Source: Acidimicrobiia bacterium
GTDB taxonomy: Bacteria; Actinomycetota; Acidimicrobiia; Acidimicrobiales; AC-14
DNA: 64,000 nucleotides
Assembly: GCA_023264995.1 (NCBI GenBank)
Contig: JAHFUR010000023.1
Span: 1 to 64,000, forward strand
Reading direction: 5' to 3'
Shown here: positions 10,701-18,981 of the stretch, one piece after another
Layout of the letters: the number at the start of each line of letters is the position of its first letter
How positions within the stretch are numbered: position 1 is the stretch's first letter
The notes under the pieces: model-generated
The model's database searches: none
Told to the model about the DNA's origin: nothing
Seen by the model: the letters and a program-made list of their open reading frames with translations, nothing else
Position numbers and translations under genes: made by a program

Positions 10701-10813
10701 GCCTCCGGGTCGCGACCTCGGTCTCGACTAGGGCCGGCGAAGAACGCGCCGGCGCCTCCGAGAACTGCGACGGCGAGAAGCGCAAAGGTCGCCCGGCGAT
10801 GGCCCGCCGTCAT
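7715..10813 (-). CDS. Secreted beta-propeller / clan-A glycosidase / discoidin multidomain protein
   Basis: 1032 residues. An N-terminal hydrophobic segment (about 8-26) is a signal peptide or anchor. Residues about 60-320 carry propeller-like repeats such as LAVDPSGSVYVAGDGGLYKF. A beta-sandwich stretch follows. Residues about 455-800 look like a TIM-barrel glycosidase: EAWNEPNN (about 569) supplies the acid/base Glu and VWDTESAWW (about 672) the nucleophile, as in GH39/GH5-type clan A enzymes. From about residue 870 an F5/8 type C (discoidin) carbohydrate-binding domain begins (ATASSELPSNPAAAAIDG) and runs nearly to the end. It probably acts outside the membrane on the locus's own polymer. 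The exact GH family and substrate are uncertain. Confidence 0.75.
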   Translation of the reverse strand: MTAGHRRATFALLAVAVLGGAGAFFAGPSRDRGRDPEAPVEAPCGARGDEGRARGPAPIGAAHVVISGPGSGLGIASLRLRAASGGRPDQLYLLTDGGEIVVYGLEPMARQSSFRLDVPGLRPSLAVDPSGSVYVAGDGGLYKFSPEGALVWARPASGVSGAGVFGQATRGGFRVGVVVVRADSSTGSDLFDMDGDLVGRSAVVGRHISVDPLDGEVVSTDGHFIRLYNRGGALVSTFGSSLDDNANGPFHLRVMGGATRAPDGTIYVTSAGNGMVAFTDEGLYVGLASDEGPIGTMTQGAPMEQLGGRIYYATGRPFSRSQGVSWVTPDELRALVDSNRSVTPRLGVGAGIETAAPGGYFPAGRAPAVMITFEPWWAAVAGELKGEYTVRTHGQVLRGEMPKPTRFAVPRTGTDMAVQLDLPPPGPGYYEVQARLLKAGNVVGADCGYYSIGTPADTLDFSTLPPGMDFGGPSPARSVAVAHALGFNLVRATLDWQAMLSGSSSSAPLDFSAADARIKEAARLAAANGVTLDVLLGGNGPEKTLVDDGTWGARVREVVEHFKDDVAVWEAWNEPNNTLGPADRYVDRVLRPVFESVRAADPGARVVGGSVLEMDLTYWDAIGRAGGFALMDVAGIHPYTGHNRSFEEQGIPELLGRFAALLGSHGVPAMPVWDTESAWWSDGPANYFSQADKLVRAQVLLRQAGVEKWSYFITEGGYGDFGLSYSLIQTPTARAASAVKPAALAAMTYGSMVAGRALVRMVETGDPLVLAAQFGARPGAPSIDGVIVVWADDVRTALRARSGVPVDLVDVMGAPLGGWPAGGQVTMTVDGSPRYLRFAGGTPPELRAVEAFGPDVAAAVAGARATASSELPSNPAAAAIDGVADAQGKGDFRALSAWAQAPDDPAPSITVALGSPTTVDRVVVSTHSLGSVVPGLRSYDISVRDGGGRWTTVGRVRDEFRERRRVVAFTARTVTEIRVDRVVVNYGGYFGGARPAFWPQDAGTLADPTQPWYGPAMVYEVAAYAPARSLGP

Positions 10814-10852
10814 GCCGCGGGACCCACCCGGAGCCGGCGAACACGGGGCCGG

Positions 10853-11833
10853 CTAGGAACCGAAGTCGGCGATCGGATCGGCCGGATCACGCCACGGCCG
10901 GCGCTGGTAGACAGCCCGGAGTCGGGCCAGACGCTCGTCCCCAGCACACGCCCCGACCAACCTGAGCACCCCCAGCCGGGACCGGTGCACCGCGTTGTCG
11001 ATCGCGATCCGTCCCAGGATCCGGCGCTGGGCCGCCCTCGAGAGGCGCCGGCGCTGCGCCGGGGCCAGCGCCGCGTAGGCCGCGTTCGTCCGTATGTCCG
11101 CCGCCACCAGGAACGACGCCGATACAAACGGGAACCGGGCCTGCCAGTGACCGAGCCCGCTCGACCTGGCGAAGGCGTAGATGTCTCCTGATATGCCACC
11201 CATCGACTTGTGCATGCGAGTCGTGCGGATCGTCCGCAGCTTCCCGATCGCAGCCAGACGGGCAACGACCAACCAGTCGTCGCAGAGGGTCTCGCGGAAC
11301 GGTGTCGCCTCGCGCATCGCTTCGGTGCGGGCGACACCGTAAAAGGCGCTGTTGTGGCCCAGGTTCCCGTAGAACTGGAGTACCCGGCGGTACGACGCAC
11401 CAGCCGTGACGTCAAGCTCCTCCCCCGTCATCACGAGCTCCCCCTCGGAGTAGTACCCGGTGACCGCGGCGACAAGCACCAAGCCGGGGTCGGCCAGCAG
11501 CTCGGCCATGCACTTGCTGACGTAGTCGGCATCGATCCAGTCGTCGTCCGCCAGCCACATGAAGTACTCCCCCCGGCTTTCGGCCAGGCAGGCGTTGAAG
11601 TTCGCCGCCACGCCCACGTTTGTGGCCTGGCGGACGTACCGGACCCGGCCGTCGACTGCGGCCGCGTCTTCGGCCAGCGTCCTCGTCTCGTCGGTCGACG
11701 CGTTGTCGAGGATGAGGATGTCGAGCGGCTCGTAGGTCTGGGCCCGGGCGCTGGCCAGGGCACGGGCCAGCAAACCAGACCGGTTGAAGGTCGGGATCGC
11801 CACAGTAACGACGGGCGCCGGTGCCGGCGTCAC
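10853..11833 (-). CDS. Glycosyltransferase family 2
   Basis: 326 residues, GT-A fold. The N-terminus VVTVAIPTFNRSGLLARAL and DILILDNASTDETR are the GT2 nucleotide-binding motifs; MWLADDDWID holds the DxD-like metal site. The C-terminal part has no clear transmembrane segment. The start is GTG at 11833 (MTPAPAP). About 150 bp separate it from the Wzt-like gene upstream on the same strand, with no gene seen between. Sugar specificity unknown. Confidence 0.87.
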   Translation of the reverse strand: MTPAPAPVVTVAIPTFNRSGLLARALASARAQTYEPLDILILDNASTDETRTLAEDAAAVDGRVRYVRQATNVGVAANFNACLAESRGEYFMWLADDDWIDADYVSKCMAELLADPGLVLVAAVTGYYSEGELVMTGEELDVTAGASYRRVLQFYGNLGHNSAFYGVARTEAMREATPFRETLCDDWLVVARLAAIGKLRTIRTTRMHKSMGGISGDIYAFARSSGLGHWQARFPFVSASFLVAADIRTNAAYAALAPAQRRRLSRAAQRRILGRIAIDNAVHRSRLGVLRLVGACAGDERLARLRAVYQRRPWRDPADPIADFGS

Positions 11834-11986
11834 GCCGGTCCCGGTACGGCTGTCGAACGGGGGGTTTGGCGCATCGGTGAAGGGGCCGGGAGGAACACGG
11901 CACGAAGGTCTCGATGTCCGCCAATCCCGCTTTCAGGGAGTCTACCAACTGCACACCGACCCTCGGCCCCTCGGCCCTCGGCCCGG

Positions 11987-13285
11987 CTACCCGCGGAGCT
12001 TCGGGTCGACCGACTGACGGACGTGCCACTCGAGCATCGGTCGCACGACGCCAGGCCACTCGTTGGCATAGTCGCCGCGCACACCGTCGCCGACCGACCG
12101 GTCGACGACCTGGAATGCCACCGCATCCGTTTCCAGGGCATGGACTCGCGTGGGGTTGTACGAGCTGATCGCGGCGAGCACCAGGTGACGGCCCTCGGCC
12201 AGGAAGTTGCCGGGGATGCGGCAGACCGCCCGGACCAGGCCCTCGCGCCGCGAGGTCCGCCGCCACTCGTGGTCGGTGCGGTCGTTGGTCACGAACAGCA
12301 GGACGCCGTCGTCGTTGGTCACGTGAAGGTTGACCGTCGGTTGCAGGTCGTCACCGTCACGCACCTGCCAGTACTCGACCTCGATCTCGACCGGCGAACG
12401 GATCTCTATCTCCTCGGTCACCACGCCACCGCTGCGCACCCTGACCGCCCTCAGCCGCACGAGGTCGTCGCCCGGCGCCGCGTCGCGCGCCCAGGTCCGT
12501 TCGGCCGACGAGCCAAGGCCGGAATCGAGGTAGGTCCGGACCACCTGCTGGGGGGAGCCGTCGGCGATGACGCCGCCGCGGTCGAAGAGCACGACGCGGT
12601 CGCAGAGGCGGAGCACGGCGGGCATCGAGTGGGACACGAACACCACCGTGCGGCCGGTCTTGCCGATCTCTTCCATGCGGCCGAGGCACTTCTTCTGGAA
12701 CTCCGCGTCGCCGACCGCCAGCACTTCGTCGATCAGGAGGATGTCAGGGTCGAGATGCGCGGCAACTGCGAACGCCAGCCGCAGGTACATGCCCGACGAG
12801 TACCGCTTGACCGGTGTATCGAGGAAGCGCTCGACGCCGGCGAACTCCACGATCTCGTCCGTGCGTGAGACGATCTCCCGGCGGTTCATACCGAGGATCG
12901 CCGCATTCAGGACGATGTTGTCGCGACCGGTGAGCTCGGGGTGGAACCCGGTCCCCACTTCGAGGAGGGCCGCCGTTCGGCCCCGGATCTCGGCCCTCCC
13001 TTCTGTCGGCGCGGTCACCCGGGAGAGCAGCTTGAGGAGCGTGCTCTTGCCGGCACCGTTCCGCCCGATAACGCCGACGCGCTCCCCGGGCTGCACCGAG
13101 AACGACACGTTCCGTAGCGCCCACAGCTCACGTTCGGCCTCCGGGCGCCTTTCCTGGCGACGGAACCGCTTGAAGATCTCCTCCCGGAGGGTGCCGTACC
13201 CGACGTTGTTGCCGGCGTAGCTCCCCAGCCGGTACCGCTTGCCGATGCCTTCGAGCTGCAACGCCGGCCCGGTCTCAGATGACAT
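11987..13285 (-). CDS. Polysaccharide ABC exporter ATP-binding protein (Wzt-like)
   Basis: 432 residues from ATG 13285 (MSSETGPALQLEGIGKRY). The ABC domain has Walker A GRNGAGKST, signature region KRYSSGMYLRLAF (SSG in place of LSG), Walker B LLIDEVLAVGD and switch His in VFVSHS. After about residue 260 comes a beta-sandwich domain (VEIEVEYWQV, PGNFLAEGRHLVLAAIS) typical of Wzt C-terminal domains that bind the non-reducing end of the exported glycan. The ATG overlaps the permease stop by 11 bp, so the two are coupled. Upstream in-frame codons are inside the permease gene and were not used. Confidence 0.9.
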   Translation of the reverse strand: MSSETGPALQLEGIGKRYRLGSYAGNNVGYGTLREEIFKRFRRQERRPEAERELWALRNVSFSVQPGERVGVIGRNGAGKSTLLKLLSRVTAPTEGRAEIRGRTAALLEVGTGFHPELTGRDNIVLNAAILGMNRREIVSRTDEIVEFAGVERFLDTPVKRYSSGMYLRLAFAVAAHLDPDILLIDEVLAVGDAEFQKKCLGRMEEIGKTGRTVVFVSHSMPAVLRLCDRVVLFDRGGVIADGSPQQVVRTYLDSGLGSSAERTWARDAAPGDDLVRLRAVRVRSGGVVTEEIEIRSPVEIEVEYWQVRDGDDLQPTVNLHVTNDDGVLLFVTNDRTDHEWRRTSRREGLVRAVCRIPGNFLAEGRHLVLAAISSYNPTRVHALETDAVAFQVVDRSVGDGVRGDYANEWPGVVRPMLEWHVRQSVDPKLRG

Positions 13286-14129
13286 CGGCGAACCCGTGCT
13301 CCACCCGACGGAAGTAGAACAGCCCGCTGACAAGGACGGCCATTACGACCGCGCCGGAAACTGCCATCAACCCCCAGGGTGGCGAGCGTTGGCCGAGGAG
13401 CGACCAGCGGAAGCCCTCCACCACCCCGGTCATGGGGTTGAGCCCCAGAAGGAACCGGTACTTCTCGGGCACCAGCGACGCCGGGTACGCCACGGGCGTG
13501 GCGAACAGCCAGAGTTGGATGATGAACGGCATGGCATACCGAATGTCGCGGTACGACACATTCAGAGCGGCGAGCCAGATGCCCACACTCGCGGCCGTGA
13601 CCAGGGCAGCGAGGACGAAGACGGGGAGCAGGAGAGCCGTGAGCGGTGGGGCGATCCCGTAGACGAGCATGAGCCCGAAGAGCAGTACCGACGCGATGGC
13701 CACGTCGGGCACCCATGCCAGCATGGTGGCGATAGGGAGGACCAAACGCGGGAACCAGACCTTTGCTACCAGGTTCGCGCTGCTCACCAGGCTCATGGTG
13801 GAGGAGCCGAGGGCGTTGGCGAAGAAGGTCCACAACAGCAGGCCGGTCAAGGAGAACACCGGGTAGGGCAGGCCGTCGGAGGGTACCTTGGCCAGGCGCC
13901 CGAGGAAGACCGTGAACACCGCCATCATCAGGAGCGGTTGGAGCACGGCCCACGCCACGCCCAGCACGGCCTGGGTGTACCGGACCTTCACATCACGCCA
14001 GGCGAGGAAGTAGAGCAGCTCCCGGGCTCTCCACACCTCGCCGAGCCGGAGCGCGGACCACCCGTCCGGGGGCTCGATGACCACCGTCTCGTGTGAGTGC
14101 CTGCCCACAACCTCCCCGCTCGTTCCCAC
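13275..14129 (-). CDS. Polysaccharide ABC exporter permease (Wzm-like)
   Basis: About 284 residues from a GTG at 14129 (MGTSGEVVGRHSHE). It has six hydrophobic segments and ABC-2 permease motifs: WRDVKVRYTQAVLGVAWAVLQPL near the N-terminus, SYRDIRYAMPFIIQLWLFATPVAYP and GLNPMTGVVEGFRW. With the adjacent Wzt-like ATPase it forms an exporter that flips completed polysaccharide across the membrane. The frame stays open upstream to 14252, but that extension is Arg-rich and gives an over-long cytoplasmic tail. A GTG at 14108 is another candidate. The gene is divergent from the CmcI-like gene. Confidence 0.87.
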   Translation of the reverse strand: MGTSGEVVGRHSHETVVIEPPDGWSALRLGEVWRARELLYFLAWRDVKVRYTQAVLGVAWAVLQPLLMMAVFTVFLGRLAKVPSDGLPYPVFSLTGLLLWTFFANALGSSTMSLVSSANLVAKVWFPRLVLPIATMLAWVPDVAIASVLLFGLMLVYGIAPPLTALLLPVFVLAALVTAASVGIWLAALNVSYRDIRYAMPFIIQLWLFATPVAYPASLVPEKYRFLLGLNPMTGVVEGFRWSLLGQRSPPWGLMAVSGAVVMAVLVSGLFYFRRVEHGFADVI

Positions 14130-14251
14130 GCTGAGGTCGACATTAGGTCCTGCTCGGCGGGAACACGACCTGACGTCGTCGCATCGCGGCGGCCGCGGCC
14201 GGCCAGCCCGCCTCCGGACAGCGCACCCGGGGACGCGGGTACGGTTGAGCA

Positions 14252-15025
14252 ATGAACAGCGTGCGGATCGATCTCGACGCCGAGGTCGTGCACGTCATGA
14301 AGGACGGCCAGGCCACCGAACTGGCATTCTCCGATGCCGCGGCCTTCGGCGTGGTCTCCGACCTGTGGCTGCGACTTGGGTGGGACACCAAGTACGTGTA
14401 CGGCTTCAGCTGGATGGGCCGGCCCGTCATCCAGCTCCCCGAGGATCTGATGCGGACCCAGGAAGTGATCTACCGCATCCGACCGGATGTCATCGTGGAG
14501 ACCGGCGTCGCCCACGGTGGGTCGCTCGTCTTCTACGCCAGCATCCTCGAGGCGATGGGCCATCAAGGCAAGGTGATCGGCGTCGACATCGAGATCCGGC
14601 CCCATAACCGGGCCGCCATCGAAGCGCACGAACTGTTCGGGAGGATCGAGCTGATCGAGGGCAACTCGGTCGATGCCATGGTCGTCGACCGGGTCCGCGC
14701 CTCCGTCGGCGGTGCGGAGCGTGTCATGGTGCTCCTTGACAGCAAGCACACCAGGGCCCACGTGCGAGCCGAGCTCGACGCATATGCCCCCCTCGTCTCC
14801 GTCGGCTCCTACATCGTTGCCGCCGATGGGATCATGGGCGATCTCGCCGGTGCGCCACGGTCGGAGCCCAGCTGGACCTGGGACAACCCGCGTGAAGCCG
14901 CCGCTGACTTCGTGTCCTCTCGCGACGACTTCGTGCTGGACCCCCCGGTCCCGCCGTTCAACGAGGGAACGGTCGCATCGAGCCCCACGTACTGGCCCGG
15001 CGGCTGGCTCCGCCGCGTGAGGTAG
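14252..15025 (+). CDS. Cephalosporin hydroxylase (CmcI)-like protein
   Basis: 257 residues. Key segments: GWDTKYVYGFSWMGRPVIQLP, VIVETGVAHGGSLVFYASIL (SAM-type glycine loop), VIGVDIEIRPHNR, IELIEGNSVD and VMVLLDSKHTRAHVRAEL. These match the CmcI family, which has a methyltransferase fold; homologues are common in polysaccharide loci, where methyl transfer is more likely than hydroxylation. The ATG start lies in the intergenic region divergent from the permease. The next gene starts 55 bp later. The substrate is unknown. Confidence 0.8.
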   Translation: MNSVRIDLDAEVVHVMKDGQATELAFSDAAAFGVVSDLWLRLGWDTKYVYGFSWMGRPVIQLPEDLMRTQEVIYRIRPDVIVETGVAHGGSLVFYASILEAMGHQGKVIGVDIEIRPHNRAAIEAHELFGRIELIEGNSVDAMVVDRVRASVGGAERVMVLLDSKHTRAHVRAELDAYAPLVSVGSYIVAADGIMGDLAGAPRSEPSWTWDNPREAAADFVSSRDDFVLDPPVPPFNEGTVASSPTYWPGGWLRRVR

Positions 15026-15080
15026 GCGTGGGCCGACACTGCCTGGCTGCCTCCGCCAACGGCGGTGCGGTCGGGTATCG

Positions 15081-15902
15081 ATGACCCTGACCATCCTCGG
15101 GGGGACGGGCTTCATCGGGTCACACCTGGCCCGAGCTCTTACGCGGGCTGGCGTCGACCACACCGTCCCCGCACGAGACGCCGACCTGCGGGGCCGGGAT
15201 CTCGGTGCGGTCATCTACAGCATCGGGCTCACTGCCGACTTCCGAGCCCGGCCGCTCGACACCGTGGAAGCGCACGTCAGCCGGCTCGCCCGCCTGCTCG
15301 AGTCCAGCACCCTGACGTCGCTCACCTATCTCTCCTCCACCCGGATCTACCGAAGGTGCCCGTCACCGGCCACTGAGGACGCTTCTCTGCGCGTCGAACC
15401 GAAGGTGGCCGACGACCTCTACGACATCTCCAAGATCATGGGCGAGGCCGTGGCCCTGAGCGCCCGCTGCCCCACTCGGGTCGTGCGGTTGTCGAACGTC
15501 TACGGGCCCGATGGGGCGTCGTCGAACTTCCTTGCCAGCCTCCTGCGCGACGCCCTCGTCGACGGCGAGATCTGCTTGCGAACGTCGCTCGGGTCGTGGA
15601 AGGACTATGTCAGCGTTGACGACGTCGTCCGGCTGCTTCCCACCATCGCTCTTCATGGCTCCTCCTCGGTCTACAACCTGGCCTCGGGGTCCAACGTGAC
15701 CCATCGGGCGGTCACCGACCGCATCGCCGCGCTCACGGGATGCCGGATCCGTGTCGCGGACGGCGCTCTCGGGTCTCAGCCGCCGACCATCGCGATCGAC
15801 CGAGTTCGCGACGAGTTCGGGTTCCACCCGGCGTCGGTGCTGGAGGACCTTCCCGGCCTGGTGTCGCACTATGCGGCAATGTTCGCGGGCACGGGAACAT
15901 GA
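15081..15902 (+). CDS. NAD-dependent sugar epimerase/dehydratase or 4-ketoreductase
   Basis: 273 residues, short-chain dehydrogenase fold: the N-terminal NAD motif GGTGFIGSHLARAL, a Ser/Thr in YLSSTRIYRR, and YDISK as the catalytic YxxxK. RLSNVYGPDG is the usual substrate-side motif. The protein is shorter than typical dehydratases. With the CDP-sugar genes directly downstream it may be the final 4-keto reductase of a deoxysugar pathway; that role is inference. Its TGA overlaps the ATG of rfbF (ATGA). Confidence 0.8.
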   Translation: MTLTILGGTGFIGSHLARALTRAGVDHTVPARDADLRGRDLGAVIYSIGLTADFRARPLDTVEAHVSRLARLLESSTLTSLTYLSSTRIYRRCPSPATEDASLRVEPKVADDLYDISKIMGEAVALSARCPTRVVRLSNVYGPDGASSNFLASLLRDALVDGEICLRTSLGSWKDYVSVDDVVRLLPTIALHGSSSVYNLASGSNVTHRAVTDRIAALTGCRIRVADGALGSQPPTIAIDRVRDEFGFHPASVLEDLPGLVSHYAAMFAGTGT

Positions 15903-16678
15903 CGGCCCAATGCGTGATCCTGGCTGGCGGCCGGGGTACCCGGATCAGTGAGGAGTCGCATCTCCGGCCCAAGCCCATGATCGAGATCGGTGGCCGACCG
16001 ATCCTTTGGCACATCATGAAGTCGTACGGGCACTTCGGCGTCACCGACTTCATCATCTGCCTCGGCTACCGCGGGTACATGATCAAGGAGTACTTCTTCA
16101 ACTACTTCCTCCATAGCTCGGATGTCACGCTGGACATCGAGACGAACAGGGCCACGTACCACAACAGCCGAAGCGAGCCCTGGCGAGTAACGCTGGTCGA
16201 CACCGGGGAATCGACCTTCACGGGCGGCCGGGTCCTACGCATCCGGGACCACCTCCGGCCAGATCAGCCGTTCTTTCTCACCTACGGCGACGGCCTGGCC
16301 GACATCGATTTCCAGGGCCAGCTCGACTTCCACAGGGGCCACGGGCGGCTGGCCACGATGACGGTCGTCAGGCCGCCGGCACGGTTCGGGCGCGCCCAGC
16401 TCGACGGCGAACGAGTCGTGGCCTTCGAGGAGAAGCCTCAGGCGTCGAGCGGCGTGATCAACGGCGGCTTCTTTGTCGTGTCGCCACCAGCCCTCGACAT
16501 GATCGACGGCGACGAGAGCCCCTGGGAGACCACCCCCCTACGTCGGCTTGTGGCATCCGACCAGTTGGCCGCGTGGAAGCACGACGGTTTCTGGCAGCCG
16601 ATGGACACACTGCGCGAACGCGAGCTTCTGGAGTCCCTCTGGCAGGCGGGGGCGGCCCCCTGGCACCAATGGGACTGA
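15899..16678 (+). CDS. rfbF: Glucose-1-phosphate cytidylyltransferase
   Basis: 259 residues from ATG 15899, matching the usual family length. The nucleotidyltransferase loop GGRGTRISEESHLRPKPM is at the N-terminus, followed by EIGGRPILWHIMKSYGHFG and GYRGYMIKEYFFNYF, which are diagnostic for RfbF rather than RfbA. Near the C-terminus INGGFFVVSP and FWQPMDTLRE also match. The enzyme makes CDP-glucose from CTP and glucose-1-phosphate. It is coupled on both sides: ATGA with the upstream reductase, and a 10-bp overlap with rfbG. An in-frame upstream extension to 15740 lies within the previous gene and is not homologous. Confidence 0.93.
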   Translation: MTAQCVILAGGRGTRISEESHLRPKPMIEIGGRPILWHIMKSYGHFGVTDFIICLGYRGYMIKEYFFNYFLHSSDVTLDIETNRATYHNSRSEPWRVTLVDTGESTFTGGRVLRIRDHLRPDQPFFLTYGDGLADIDFQGQLDFHRGHGRLATMTVVRPPARFGRAQLDGERVVAFEEKPQASSGVINGGFFVVSPPALDMIDGDESPWETTPLRRLVASDQLAAWKHDGFWQPMDTLRERELLESLWQAGAAPWHQWD

Positions 16679-17730
16679 ACGGTTACTGGGCCGGCCGGCG
16701 GGTGCTCGTCACCGGCCATACCGGCTTCAAGGGCGCGTGGCTGGCGCTTTGGCTCGAACAACTCGGTGCCACTGTCATCGGCCTCGCCCTGCCGCCGGAG
16801 GATCCCCGCAGTGCGTTCGGTGCGCTCGGGCCATGGCCCGAGCTCACCTCCATGATGGTCGACCTTCGGGACGCGGGCGCGGTCCAGGACGCCGTGCGGA
16901 CAGCCGATCCGCAGGTGATCCTCCACCTCGGCGCCCAAGCCCTCGTGCGCCGGGCCTATCGCGACCCAACGGCCACGTGGGCGGTCAACGTGATCGGGAC
17001 CGCCAACCTCCTCGAAGCGGCACGCTGCCTGCCGGACCTCGAAGCGGTCGTCGTCGTCACAAGCGACAAGGTGTACGCCAACGCCGGCGACGGCCGCGCC
17101 TTCGTGGAAACCGACCGGCTCGGCGGCGGCGACCCCTACAGCAGCTCCAAGGCTGCGGCTGAGCTGGTGGCCGAGAGCTGGCGTCAGAGCTACTTCTCCG
17201 CGACCCGCACCGGTCTGGCGACAGCTCGCGCCGGCAACGTGATCGGGGGTGGCGATCTGGGCGACAACCGGCTCCTCCCGGACGTGTGGCGGGCGCTGCT
17301 GGACGGCAAACCGGTGCGGCTCCGGTACCCCGCCGCCATCCGCCCGTGGCAGTTCGTCCTGGAGCCCCTGCACGGGTACCTGCGGCTCGCCGAGGAGCTG
17401 GGCTCCCGTCGGGGTTGGGTGCCAAGCACCGTCAACTTCGGGCCCGACCCCGGCGGTTGTATGGCTGTCGCCACAGTCGTCGAGAAGACGCTTGCGCTCT
17501 GGGGGGGCGGTCATTGGGAGCTGGAGCCAGGTGACCACCCGCACGAGGCTGCTGTCCTCAGCCTGGACGCGACGCTCGCCCTGACGGCGCTCGGATGGCA
17601 GCCCCGCCTCGATGTCACGACGGCGCTGGAATGGACGGTGGCGTGGTGGCGGGCCGAGGCCCAGGGTGACGATCTCCGCCGCCTTGCGCTCGACCAAGTC
17701 AGCGCCTACGAGAAGCTCCTCGGTCGGTGA
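16669..17730 (+). CDS. rfbG: CDP-glucose 4,6-dehydratase
   Basis: 353 residues from ATG 16669 (MGLNGYWAGRRVLVTGHTGF), close to the usual ~357. The NAD loop GHTGFKGAWLALWL, HLGAQALVRRAYRDP, TSDKVY and the catalytic DPYSSSKAAAE (YxxxK) are all present, as is AGNVIGGGDLGDNRLLPD, which is typical of RfbG. It converts CDP-glucose to CDP-4-keto-6-deoxyglucose. The start overlaps the rfbF stop by 10 bp and its stop overlaps the next gene by GTGA. No rfbH-type 3-dehydrase gene follows, so the pathway probably does not go to a 3,6-dideoxysugar within this locus. Confidence 0.93.
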   Translation: MGLNGYWAGRRVLVTGHTGFKGAWLALWLEQLGATVIGLALPPEDPRSAFGALGPWPELTSMMVDLRDAGAVQDAVRTADPQVILHLGAQALVRRAYRDPTATWAVNVIGTANLLEAARCLPDLEAVVVVTSDKVYANAGDGRAFVETDRLGGGDPYSSSKAAAELVAESWRQSYFSATRTGLATARAGNVIGGGDLGDNRLLPDVWRALLDGKPVRLRYPAAIRPWQFVLEPLHGYLRLAEELGSRRGWVPSTVNFGPDPGGCMAVATVVEKTLALWGGGHWELEPGDHPHEAAVLSLDATLALTALGWQPRLDVTTALEWTVAWWRAEAQGDDLRRLALDQVSAYEKLLGR

Positions 17731-18962
17731 GCCCCGATGTGCGCTGCCGGCTCTGCGGGGCGACTGTGACCAGGACGTTCGTCGACCTTGGCACGATGCC
17801 GTCGGCCAACGGGTACCTGCTGCCCGACCAGCTCGCGCTGCCGGAGCCCACGTACCCGCTCCATGCCCTCGTCTGCCAAGAGTGCCTCCTCGTGCAGCTC
17901 GAGGCCCTCGTCTCACCCGCGGAGCTCTTCAGCGAGTACGCGTACTTCTCGTCCTTCTCGGACACCTGGGTGGCCCACGGGCTGGCCTTCGCTCGGGCCG
18001 CGATCAGCGAGCTCGCCCTGGGCCCCAGCTCGCTGGTCGTCGAGGTGGCCAGCAACGACGGCTACCTCCTTCAGCACTTCGCGGCGGCCGGGGTGCCCGT
18101 GCTCGGGGTCGAACCGGCGGGCAACGTCGCCGAGGTGGCGGTGGGTCGAGGCATCCCCACCCTGACGGCGTTCTTCGGCCGGACGTGCGCCAAGAGCCTT
18201 GTCGCCCAGGGCCAATCCGCCGATCTGCTCATCGCCAACAACGTGCTGGCCCACGTCCCCGATCTCGACGACTTCGTCGCCGGCCTCGCCGCCGTGCTCA
18301 AGCCGACAGGCACACTGAGTATCGAGGTGCCGCACCTCCTGCACCTCCTTGCCGACACCCAGTTCGACACCATCTACCACGAGCACTTCTCGTACTTCTC
18401 GCTGTTGACCGCCGAGCGGGCCCTGGCCAGCCACGATCTCGTCGTGTTCGACGTGGAGCGCCTGACGACCCACGGTGGCAGCCTCCGGATATGGGCGGCA
18501 CACCGGAGCGCGGCCCGCCCCGGCACGGCGAGGCTCGACAAGGTCCGCCAGCTCGAGGTCGAGGCCGGCTTGGACCGGATCGACACCTACGACGGCTTCG
18601 GCCCGCGCGTCGACAGCTGCCGGAAAGGCGTGCGTGACTTCCTGGCCCGGGCTAGGGCGGACGGGGCGACTGTTGCCGCGTACGGCGCCGCCGCCAAGGG
18701 GAACACCCTGCTCAATTACTGCGGCGTCACCTCGACCGACATCGTGATGGTGGCAGATCGCAACCCGGAAAAGCAGGGCCACCTCCTACCCGGCTCACAC
18801 CTACCGGTGGAGGCGCCCGAGCGCATTTTCGAGCTCCGGCCCGACTACGTGGTCATCCTGCCGTGGAACCTGCGGGTCGAGATCGCGACGCAGCTCAAGG
18901 GCATCCGGGCGTGGGGCGGGCGGTTCGTCGTCGCCGTGCCCAAAGTCGACATCTTTGGGTGA
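17727..18962 (+). CDS. NDP-sugar C-methyltransferase
   Basis: 411 residues. The N-terminal zinc-binding domain has CRLCG and CQECL cysteine pairs. A SAM-binding core follows (SLVVEVASNDGYLLQHF) with NNVLAHVPDLDDFV, then the catalytic-region motif HEHFSYFSLLTAERAL. The C-terminal domain has YGAAAKGNTLLNYCG. This is the architecture of TylCIII/TcaB9-type sugar C-3 methyltransferases. Together with RfbF/RfbG it implies a branched CDP-6-deoxyhexose. The start is GTG at 17727, overlapping the rfbG stop. The positional specificity is inferred from family, not shown. Confidence 0.87.
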   Translation: MSPDVRCRLCGATVTRTFVDLGTMPSANGYLLPDQLALPEPTYPLHALVCQECLLVQLEALVSPAELFSEYAYFSSFSDTWVAHGLAFARAAISELALGPSSLVVEVASNDGYLLQHFAAAGVPVLGVEPAGNVAEVAVGRGIPTLTAFFGRTCAKSLVAQGQSADLLIANNVLAHVPDLDDFVAGLAAVLKPTGTLSIEVPHLLHLLADTQFDTIYHEHFSYFSLLTAERALASHDLVVFDVERLTTHGGSLRIWAAHRSAARPGTARLDKVRQLEVEAGLDRIDTYDGFGPRVDSCRKGVRDFLARARADGATVAAYGAAAKGNTLLNYCGVTSTDIVMVADRNPEKQGHLLPGSHLPVEAPERIFELRPDYVVILPWNLRVEIATQLKGIRAWGGRFVVAVPKVDIFG

Positions 18963-18981
18963 GGAGCGCAGCGGCGCCGGG

